A stretch of 64,000 nucleotides of DNA from Cyanoderma ruficeps (lineage: Eukaryota > Chordata > Aves > Passeriformes > Timaliidae). The notes beneath the pieces are model-generated. The model saw nothing but the letters and a program-made list of their open reading frames with translations, searched no databases and was not told the DNA's origin. Shown piece after piece: positions 38,701 to 50,700 of this stretch. Positions within the stretch are counted from its first letter, which is position 1, and each line of letters starts with the position of its first letter. A program made the translations under genes and the position numbers. Location: NCBI GenBank assembly GCA_008694505.1, contig VZDJ01007753.1, positions 15,907,003 through 15,971,002 of the forward strand, read 5' to 3'.

Positions 38701-41700
38701 CTTCTCTCCTCTGTGTGTTACTAGAATGATCACCTGACCCAAAATTAGAGATGGAAAATCAGTTTCCTTAACATCTTGACTTTTTACATGCTCAGACATC
38801 TCTAGATGCTCACATTTTAGGGTTACTTTGTTACTTTTATTCTAAAAAGCCAAAGAATAATTCCTTCAGGTGCTTTGAGAGCCTTTTCTCTGAATCCACT
38901 ACCTTAGACATGGGAAGTTAGAAATCCTCTGAAAAAAAGAGGGAGAGAAAGAATATAAAATACCTGGTGATGTAGCATACAATCAATGAAGAGTCCCCAT
39001 AAATCTGTAAAGGACACCTTGTGTCCCTCTTGCTTTCTCTCACAAAGCTTATTTTCATAGTATTTCATATGATCCAAAGTGAAACAGTGCAGCTTGCTCT
39101 TGGTCACAAGTTTCCTGATACCATCAATTGGCCCACTGAGATCCTTTTGTGACCAATTTGCATCTTCATATAACTTTGACATGGTCCTGGATAAAAGAAA
39201 GGTACTGTGGTTCATCACATAGCACATGACAATTGGGCTATTAACACACATAAGTGTTTTGTTTCAGGCTACACGAGGCTCTTGCCCTCCAGCTTTTACT
39301 TGGAAGAGCATTTCATAGCTGAGGTAGTATTTACACTGTATAATGATTTTCTTCTCGTTTTTTCTGCCCAAATACATTTAAAATCATCCTAGCTTGTTTG
39401 TTCTTCAGAATCAAAAGAGTAATAAAGCAACACTGATAACTCAAGCTTTTGCTAGAATTACCCTTTGACTGTCCAAGCCACATCTGTCTGAGGCCAGCTT
39501 CAGACCCTGTGTGAAATGTGAAGCTGGAGTTTAGCAGCCACTACTGCCCTGGCAGTGAAAGCCCCTCCTTGGGCATGCAACAGGTGGGTCACCTCAAACT
39601 CCTGGCATACATAAGGGCAGGCCTGAGCTGCCAGCTCCCAGAGCTCAAGCAGATTCCAGTCATCCCCTCTCATCCCCACCCCACTTGTTCTATTTCTGTC
39701 TCACATACTTTTAGAGCAGCCACTAAGAGGCAAAATGTTTTAAACCCCTCAACCCCTCCTAGTTTGTGCAAGGCAGTCACCATTGAGTACATGAATGACA
39801 CTCTCAGGGCTGTTTTTTTAAAGTCACCTTTTTGGAGATGTGTAAGAGTTGAGCCAGACAAATATTACAAAAGAACTTTTGAAGTGTTGCATGCAACACA
39901 ATAACAAGTTACATGCAAACTCTCCCAGCTTGTGCTCTTCTCCTTTTGTTTCTGTAAACACTTCAGTGTAGTTACAAAAATACTGTAATTCTCATTAGAT
40001 TTGTTTCTTTTAGGAGGACAGTACTGAATGGTTCCATGAAACAAATCCAAAAGGAAGCCAAGTGCCAGCATCAAGCTGAGCAAATTCATCAATAAGGCAA
40101 ATTGCTCAGCAGGTTATCACTTTGCTAACACAAACGGCAAGTACAAGCCCACCTCTCCTTACCATGTTGTGGCAGATAAACCACTGATGTATGACACACA
40201 GTCCAAAACACCCAGCTCCTGGAGAGCCAGAAGACTGCCAAGCATAGCTGTCATGGACCGCACTCCCCCTGCTGCAGTCACGACTGCCACCACTGGCACC
40301 TGCTCAGCACACAAAGACAGGCACAGAGTCACTCATCACCAGATGAAATACAGGAGTGATGGCCATGGAGAAAAAGTAAACAGCAGCATCTGATTCAGGT
40401 AGGTATTGATTTATTCACCCTCTTCAGGGCAGTGCCTAGCTGTGTGTTTGGGTTGTGTAAACTTTGGTGGAATTTAATGTATGCTGAAAGCATTTTCCTG
40501 ATCAGTGATGCTTTGGAAAGTCAGGAGCTGTAAGTGCAGTTCTTGTATGGGAAAATACATTTTCAGATTTTCTCAATGTATTTCATTTTTTCCTCCACTC
40601 TTTCCCTCAAAATACATTTTAAAGCTCTGAGTATAACTAAGGTCAGAAGAGCAGCAGAAAATCTGCCTGCAAAATTTTTTTCTTCCTCTACATGTATATA
40701 CAACATTTGCTATTCTCCAGGCAGATAGTGCTCAGCTTTATTGATTTAACACCCTCTTTCTGATCCAGATTACCTCTACCTTCCCTGATATGTAATATGA
40801 TATGTAATGTGGTTTTACTTTCTTCAGAGATGCATCAATCCTCTTATCCATCCTCCCTTTTCTGCAGAGTAAAAACTGATAAACAAATATTGAGTTTTAG
40901 GAACATATGATGCCATTACCTTTAATCTCGTCTTCACTGTATTACACCATCTACTTGTGGGTTTGGGAGGTTCTTTGATTAATTTGGCTCAAAACCCCTT
41001 TTATTCCAATTTAATAATAACAAGTCCTATTCTATCTGTTATTTAAGTTGATGGGCACTTTAACTTGGTTAAAAATGCTGTCCTGCACACATCATAAAGG
41101 GTTGGGTGTGCTGGGAGCTGAACAGAGGACAAAATACCCCACAGGCGCATTTTCCCAGACTCTTGCTCCAAGCACCACAGCCTCATAACAGATTACTGTC
41201 CTCCAGTTCAGGGATCCCCAGGAGAGGAGCAAGCAAGAGGTAACACCAAAAAACACAAAAGACAGATGCTACTTTACCAGGGTGCTGTGGGAGAGTTGCA
41301 GCCTTCCCTGTGAACCTTGTGGCAGCAGAGAAGAGGTGCCAAAGAGGAGAAATGGTCTCAGTCTAAGCAATCAAATTTCACCAGGCACGGTAATACACAC
41401 CAGCATGTCAGCAAATACAGCCTTTGGGTGCCCCTGAGTGAGGACAGAGGTTGGCAGAGAATAAATGGGCTACAACTCGCCCCCTGTTCATCCTCTGTGC
41501 CAAAAACTTGGATATGGTCTTAGGTGCAAGTGACAATCTGGCCTATACTATTTAGTCTAGAATATGTGGAAGAGCTGTATGGGTAGTCATGCAAGTACAT
41601 CACATCCACTCCTCTCAAAGTGGATCATATCACTTCAAGTTCCCGAGATGCTGCCCCACATACCTCATCCTCCTGCAGGTCTTCATCTAGGTGAAGAACA

Positions 41701-44700
41701 TTTTTCAGAGCAGCAGCAACCACCTTCTTCCTTTTACAGATGAAATCCTGCTCCTCTGCGCACAGACCAAACCCCAAGCGCAAATCTAAATTCTTGCAAC
41801 TAGAACATAAGGGCAGTACAAGTACCTGTAGCCATTTCAGTTGGAGACATTCAGCAAAACCAACAAAAATAAACCAGTTTTATAAGAAATTATACTCCCA
41901 TGTATATCAAAGTCCCCCTACGCAAATGAAAGCAGGTATATGGATATCCTATGTCCTATATTTGTGCCTTCCTGTGGAGATTTTAGACCAGAATTATGTT
42001 CTGAACAATTTCACACAATCACAAGGAAGTTAAATAAATACAATATTCTGCTTATTTAAAACAAGGAAACAAACTGAATTCAAGCTGTTTCACACTGAAC
42101 TCTGGTATTTGGACATCTCTTCATGTTCTCTTGCTATGCATGTGTCTCCTGAAGCACTAAGGGGGGCTTATTAGTTATTTAAACTTAATACACATTAGTT
42201 AAAAGAACCCTAATACCGAGTTAGGCTTACCTCTACAAATAATTTGTGTTCTATTTGAGTCAGAAGATGTCTCTTAAATTTATCCCTTCCATACATTATC
42301 ATAAATATCACATATATGATTCATTCTATAACTTACATTTTCACAGGTTACAGTTTCAGAGGATTTTTTCAGGAGAGAAAAAAAAAACAAACACAAATAC
42401 CTCTTGATCTCTTTTTTTAATATTATTCAGTAAAACCCTCTGATTTATCATTCACCTGTAACTAAGGCTTGCAATGGAGCTAATTCATCAATAGGGGGTA
42501 ATGTTGCCCGTCAGAAAATCTCGGCAAGTCAGTCAATAAATAAATTACTGTCCATGTGTTTCATTGAAAAATGACATGTAGAGGTCTTGCAAATGCATAA
42601 AGATGTTAGACACATTAAAAATCTCGTACACATAAATATGCACGTATTATAGAGACAGAGGGATGTTTAGGTATCAAAATTGCAAAGTATCAACATTAGG
42701 CAAAACATTGTGATGGTTTTTACCCCATAACTGCCTACCACCTATCCTATTCTAAATACTTATCAACCAATTAAAAAGCTTTAAAATCTTTAAAGCATTT
42801 TATTAACCATTCCCCATATTTTAGTCACCATTATTTCCTGTTTTGAAATTTGTTACTTTAAGATGAAACTTCCTTTCATCTAACAATGATACTATGAAAG
42901 GAGAGGAGACAGCCTAAAAACTCATTCAAAAGCAATAAAAGATTTACCTATTTTCCTCATTCACAGACACCTCATAAGATTCTCCCTGAAAATCACGAAT
43001 GAAAGCACCATAAATTTTAAATAGAACTGAAATTTTGTAATAGCAGGTTTTACAGTATTAACAATTATTCACATATATAGTCTAATGATAAATTTTTGGT
43101 CTCTTCTCAGGCCTTCAGCACAGAATCCTCATCCTGTTTTTAAACTACTTTTAAAGCAGACAGAAATTCTGAAGGTCCTATTTTCCCCCCAATTCATAGT
43201 TATATTTCTAAGTGCATGCAGAGTTAAGCATACAAATAACTTGCTAATGCATTTTTAGTAACGAAATCAATATGTGACCAGATATCCCATATATACAGTT
43301 TACCTTGTTGAAAGAATTCCAATTACTGTCAAAGGATACTCACTCTCATCACTGTCACTTTCTTTCCCAAGTTCAGAGAATGGAGAGGCACAGCCAGGGG
43401 ACTACTTACATCCATTTCCCTCCTACCTGAGCCAGGCTGATTTAAAGAGGGGGAAAAAAGTGTTATAAGGAGAATATCATTTATAAACCTTAGACACAGA
43501 AATACCAGATAAGGGTTAAGTCATGATTCTTCTCCCAAAATTTAGGCTAGATGGTATCACCACTCATAAGCAAAACATACACAACGGAAAAAACGCTCCT
43601 TTGGCAGAGTCATGAGCAGTCTGGGTTGACTGTGCTTGATGTAGTGGAACCTGGTGGTTTCACTGCTTCCTGGTCTGGAGTGAGGACCTATGGAAATATC
43701 TTGGGTTTCTTCATAGGATCCCTTCATTGTGAACGCGAAGTCTCTCCCTAAGAAACAGAAGCAAACCACAGGGAGATGTTAACTGCGCCTAGTCCTGAAA
43801 TTAGCAAATAAAAGTGCCCCAAGTGACATTTCAGCCCAAGAGCTGCAGGCTTAACTAAGATTAATTTGGACCACAATGTTTTCCTTCCCCTGTGACCAGT
43901 GTGCAGCAACTGGCCCTCTGAGTTCCCCTGGACTGCAGGGGCTCAGAACTGACTAGCTCTCAAGTTTGCAATACTCAGAGAACTAATCCCAAAGCTGATG
44001 GCAGAGTTGGGGCTGACATCCCTGACTGCTCGAGGCCCAACCCTTCATCCATTGAGAAATGCAAAGCTATCTGTTGTGAGTATTTCACCCACCTTAAGGG
44101 GAATTTTTAGCAGGCGTCTTTGTACATAATCCTTTGTGTGAAAGTGTGTGGGAATTGATTTGAATACCCCATAGCAGGTGTAGGATGAATGCTACCATCC
44201 TACATTCATAATTAAGTTACTTATTGTTCTGCTTATAGTAAATCCCATTGAATTGCTTTGTAAATGCTAAATTAAATATTTAATGATGATGAAGTATTGC
44301 TGAATCCTTCAGACAAATGATCCAGTCTGAGGCTAAGCTTGGCAAGAAGGTCCACTCTGAAACTCACAACTCAGAGTGATGATCTTCACTCCTGGCACCC
44401 TTTCCTTTTCCCCCTCTGTACTTTGGCATTCCCAGTCTCCATATAAATAATTCTAGATCGATTCTAATCTGATTTTTCTTTGCATGCTTCATGCAGGTAC
44501 TAATAGAGTGAACTTTGCATCAAACTTTGTTACATTTTTACAAATTTATATTAAAACTACATTTGCTGATACCTTTGCCAGTGACTCTTTAAGTGACCCA
44601 AAGCATTTGTGACACCCTGCCAAGTGACAGAGTATGTGCTACACTTGTGGATGCCTCTAGCAGCATTCACATCCCCTGAGCATTCACTGAAGTCTTTCTC

Positions 44701-47700
44701 CTCCTGAGAGTTGTGTCTCCCTTCTTTTACTTTGTTTTCACCAGAAAACAGAGGTAAAGGTATTTCAGTTCCATCACACTGCAGCGATGTTTCCAAGTCT
44801 CCCAGACCCCTCCACCGTTTCCCTTAAGCTACACAGTCACACCTTTTTCTGAGGATTCTCACTATTAGCAGGTAGGTAATTCAGGAAATACCCAAAATTC
44901 TGATTTCTGATGAAAACAAGAGACTAAAACAGACCAAATATTTATCTAGATTCAGGTGCATTTCCCATAGCATGAAAAGAGTGACAAACAATTTAAATCA
45001 GCAACCTCACTTTTACAAGAACTCTTCATTTTTGTTTCATTCACATGTACTTTCAAACAGGAAACTTCACGAGACTGGAAGAGAGAAGCAATAAAACCAC
45101 TGGTCACAGAAACAGTTCAGGATTCTCACTGAAGTTCTAAGGATCCTGTAGAAACACAATGCTTGGCCATGATGGTCTGTGGATGTGAAGAATTTGTACT
45201 TGAGTATCTTGTATAAGTCTTGCAAGCGGTACTGTGGTTAAGGAAGCCAAAATAACTGGGGATCTGTCATTACTTGTAAATTCCATTCAGTCCCCAACAG
45301 TTAACACAAGAAATTTTTCTCCCTATCTTCCAACCACATCCTTCAGTTCTGTCCTACCATAAGATTGGCATACAAAACAAAAACCAAAAAACAAACAGAC
45401 AAAAAAACCATAAAAAATTACCACTAGTACGCCATTAGTAATGATCTTCTCAGATACACATGGTCTGAAAAGCAAAACCAAAAGGGTTTATTTAAAAGTG
45501 GGTATCTAAGCAATAAACGTTCAAAAACAAATAGTTCTCTGAGCTCAGTTTTTCTAGCTGGCAAGTACCATCAGCACTTCTGTCTTTCCCCTCTGTCTTG
45601 CAGCCTTTGCCAGATCACATCCCATACCTTCCCAAGGATGCTCCTTCTTTCTTATCTCTCCTGATGAGTATCATCTCTCCTTAGGCTGAATCACAAAATA
45701 AACACCCATTCTCAGATATAAATAGTAAGGCAGACTGTCACTCAAATTCAGGAGAGAAAAGCAACAACGGGGAAGATGCTGAGATGGGGTATCTGAACAA
45801 AGGTTCATGGAGCCACCTCCCCAATGCTGCATTACCACTCCGTAAAATGCAGTTTTCTGATGACAAACTCTGCAACATTTAGCTTTTACTTACATGTTTT
45901 CCAGTTGAAATTCCACTCCTAGTCGTTCCTGATTCTGAAAATAGGAATTTTAACTTATGAATGGAAAAATATTTTCCTCTGATACAGCTCTGACAATTTA
46001 TTTATAACTCTCTATTCCCACACCCCCTACATCATAATATGGATGGATACAGTTTTCTCTGGCCACACTTTGATTTCACCTCGCCACTGCTCTTCTGTTT
46101 ACAAACCAGTTGTCCCATCAAGAGAAAGAACAGATTAAGTACCATAGAATAGGGAGCAAGGGTCCTATTATTAATTTATTAGTAGGATAAGGCATGGGTC
46201 AATCAATGCTGAGGAAGGGAAGAATAGCAGGTGAATGATGTAGGAGAACATACTTAAGAATGAATGGACCAAGTACAGTGAATAAATAGGAAGTATACCT
46301 TGGCTAAAACAAAAGAACTTGCAGAGTAAAGTCATTAAACATTGAAAAAAGGGTGGAAGAAGGGACCAACTGGGAAAATAAAAACTGCCAGGGTGAAGGG
46401 AAGAAGGGAGAAGACCGAAGGTGTGAAGGGAAATCTGGGAAAGAGCTCAGGAGTGACAAATCAAGAGGAAAAGAGACAGGAAAAGCATGAGAATGAAACA
46501 ACAACAGAGTAGCACACCTACAATATAAAAGAGACCAAATAACTGTTTTACTTCAGCCACTTGCTGCTCTATGGAATACAGCCAATCCAGGAAATACTAC
46601 CCTAAAAAAGGTATATCAGAGAGACCTTCTGGATCGCCCACAGGGAGGAAAACACTAGTTAACAGTGAAATAAATCTTTTTCTGACAAATGATGGTAACA
46701 CTTTTTAACTCATATTCAGAATAACTAACATTTACTGACAAGTATCACTTCTGTCCAGCTGTACATCATACTTTAACATGGTGAAATTACTGTGAAAAAC
46801 ATGCCAAATCTGACAATGGAGTTGCCATGGGAAAATCGTCTTTACAGTAAAAGTGAAGAGCAATTTTGTATTTACTAGTTCACATCAGTAAAGAGACATC
46901 TCTGATGGCTTCTCTGACAGCTGCATCTGTGGCATGTAATGCAGAAGCAAGTGGTTCTGCTTGCTAACTTCTTCCAAAGTCTCTATTTCATGAGAATTAC
47001 AGTGGTTGCAAGTTTGTAATAAAAGGCTGAGGCACTGATTTTAGAAAGCAGTCACCTGACACAAGTGCAAGACAGGCTGTATCAAATATCTGATTGTGCC
47101 CAGACTGTAGTATCCAAAGTAACTGATGGTCTGTTACAACTTTGTCCAAAGAACAGCAAAAACAAGGTTCATAAGAACCTGTCTAGGTTATGCTGGCTCA
47201 TAACATCCGCCTAATTGTGGTTGCCTTATGTTCCCATCCTTCCTATGCTGTTCTACACTCAAACAAATTATATTTTTATTACGTTCCACTCACATATTGG
47301 TGGGTGAAAAACCCAGAGCATACAATGGATATACTTGTTACGCCCCAGAGAGCAAGAGGCACAGCACAGCAACCCTGCTGCTCTGACGTTACCCATCTGA
47401 CCTCCTCAGCCCTCCTCCCGAGATACCCTGGTAGGTGAGAGAAATCATTATGGGCATAGGTTGCACTACAGCCTGTTATTAAGATTGCCCAGCCTGTCAC
47501 ATTACTAAGTCACTTTCAAAAAAATCCATGTACAGACCATAATCTGTGATGCTTCACAGGTGCTGTATTCCTCACAAACTCAAGAAGGGCAGCTTGACCA
47601 GGATGTTCCTGAGACAGCTCACCTGATCTGATCTCTACCACTTCCACCTTGCTAATGGCCTAAGACAGCTCTGCACATGCCTCAGAGCAAACTCAGGGCT

Positions 47701-50700
47701 TGAATCACACTTGGAATTATCTCAGTCACATGAGGCTTTTTCTGAGGAAGGCTGTAGCCATCTGAAACAGGTTTAGTAAGCAGTCCTCAGTAAGGCTCAG
47801 TCTTCTAAAAGAGTAAAATAAACACTCTAAAATAAACACTCTCCAAAGCAATAGTAATATAAAAAACAGGCAAGAGTGTTTTCCAAAGAGCCCGACTGAC
47901 GCAGTGGTTTAGAAATAAATGGAGCACACCAATTCCTGGGAACCATCAACTGAAGCCCTTGGCAGAAGTGTGAAAAAGCCCTGAAAGTTGATACTACACC
48001 TTCCAAACAGAGAAGGTGTTACATTGTGCAGAAAGTAATCCAAGTACATATCCTGCTCTCTTTGAAGATGATTGTGATTTCTTCACCTCTCCTCTCACCA
48101 ATTTCATCCACTCAGTGTTTCATAAGATACTCTCTATCTCCACTTTAATACAACCAAACACAACATTTTTGAGACACATGAAGCAAATAAAACTCTTAGG
48201 TCATACACTCACTTAGAAGAAAAAATAAAATACTGATGATACTCTCATTCATCAAGGCCTGCCCCTTCTGTGCTAGCTCAGCCCCTCTAAAATAAATTTA
48301 TAACCCTGTAACAAAGGACCATATGCAGACTTGCTGAGATTTTTTTCATAAAGTTGTTTAGTAGAGGAGGAAAAAATAGGTAAGAGATTATCACAAAAAT
48401 GAAATGCTTCATTTAGCAAGCACATTATCTGAAAGAACTGGCCAAAATCCCCAATGAAGCTGAGAGGAGATACCCCTAATGAGTGACTGGCCAAAGGGCA
48501 AGGGCAACTGCCTGGAAAGGTGGACAGGTTTGTTCCCACCCCTGCTCAGTCAATCTCCTACAACAGCAATGAGACCCCCTAACCATCAGCTTCTTCATTT
48601 TTGACTCTTTTTCTTGCTGATTTTTCAAAATGTATTTCTGAAAATTAAAAAAGAAAAAATTAGGAATACAAAAAGTATTTTGCATCTTATTCCAGTCACA
48701 ACAGGGGATGTTTGTGATCCCTCTCCTAAAACCCAAGCATTCAACTTTTTTAGTAATATCCTTTTTAACAAAGTCTTTGTGTATGAGAACCAATTTAATG
48801 TTCAATAGAGGTAGTAACTTGAGACAAAATTCTAATCAAGAGTATGATCTTCTCTAGCTACTCACCTCTGGACTCAACTCAAAATTCAGGCAAACTTTTT
48901 CTCCAGGTTGGATTTTAGCCACATCGAAGTGAACAGTCATAAGATGGTCATCTGGTGTAAAAGTATCCTCATCACAGACTGTCAGCTCCAGGATGTTCTG
49001 AGGAGAGAGGCAGAGAAGGATGTAAATTACATATTCTGGGACTACTGAAGGATGCAAATTATGTATTCTGGGACTATTGAGCCCAAAAGGAAGGTCAGCA
49101 TTCAGCCCCCGTGTCCACATGGACAGACTCCTGTGACAGCATGGAGCTCAGCAGTCAGGGACTAACCCTAGAAGAGGTAAATCATCAGATTTGGCAACCA
49201 AAAAGAGCTCCAAAAGAAGAGGAAACATAAGAGACATATACGATGGTAACATGCAGCAGACAGAGCAGAGGTTACACACACTATTCCTCAGCTCATTTGT
49301 GGATCCAAAATTACTGCCTTGAGAAATTTTGGCATTTCATCAGAAAGTAATGATAAAGGTGAAATTTTTAGCCCTTTAAAATGGAAGTTAAAGCACACTA
49401 CCAAAGGATCTTAACAGGATTTGAATTATAGCAATTCCCCTGGCAGTTCCTCAGGGCTCAGGTTACCCTTAGAAGCACAAGAAGATGCAGCACTAGTAAA
49501 CTATGAGAAATTGATCCAGTTTGGACTTTGTATCACTTTCACTCTGACTGCTCACCTATTTCTGCTAACTCTAAAAACACTTTAACAGTTTTTAACAACT
49601 GTTCTGGGGCACAAAGAAACATTCAATGTTATTCCAGATATTCCACAACCTTCTGAGCTTAAACTACTTCTTTCAGTCAGGATAAATGAGTTCAAGATCT
49701 GTGTGAGCCTCAAACCTCTCAAAGAGTCTGCCCACAGCAGGTGAGGATGCTCACTTTAGAAAGCACCTGCTCACTCTCACAGATCCCACCTTTACTTCCC
49801 TCTGTATCATGAAGTGGAAAGTTTCATTCCAGACAGGGTTTCTGCAGTTGTGCACAGTTCTTGTCCGGGCTTCCCGACATGAAGCTGTTGGCAGCCACAG
49901 CTTGACATAGCAATCCGTTTGGCTCCCTGTGTTAACAACAAATTACATAATTAGTACAGAGGTACTTTGTTATTATTTGATTTGGCCAGTCAGGGAAAGA
50001 AAAGATTAACTTCTGGGGAGTCCTAGATATTTCATTAGACCCAAAGGAAGATATTCTGGGTTTAGAGTTATTTAACTTTTCTATTTAGATTTATATCCGT
50101 TTCAAACAAAGTCAATTTCAAAGCACTAATTCTATATGATAACAAGAGCCGAAGTATTTTATTTCAACAGTACTGAACTAAGTACTTTGGCTCTTGTGAT
50201 TTTTTAACTCCTATTTTCCAATATTTGCCAGTTTCCAAAAAAAACTCATATACAACTTCACTTCTTGAAATGGCACTTTTTAAAATTAAACAGAAATTTT
50301 AGTTTGGGTGATTTTCATCTATTTGTAATGCACAAGTTATTCACACCAACAGAACAGTAAAGACACAAACACAGCAACATCCAAAGCAACTACTGATTTT
50401 TCCTGTATCTTTCACAAAGATGTTCCTTTCAAAAGGGAATTGGGCACCCTGGAAAAAGGGGCACTGAAGAGTTAGGAGAAAGGGAAATAGCACAGAGCAG
50501 CTGATAAAGGGAAGGACAACTTCTTCCCCAACACAGAAATTTTTTAGTCTATTTCCTTCCTGGTTTAAGTGTTTTCTAAATTATTTTGAATTTAAATGAA
50601 AATAAAAACAACTTCTTCACCCAACCCCCCTGAAATATTACTGTAATCCAAGCAACAGGTGTACAAGAGCATTAAAATCAGCTGACAGTAGTTTTCTTGC

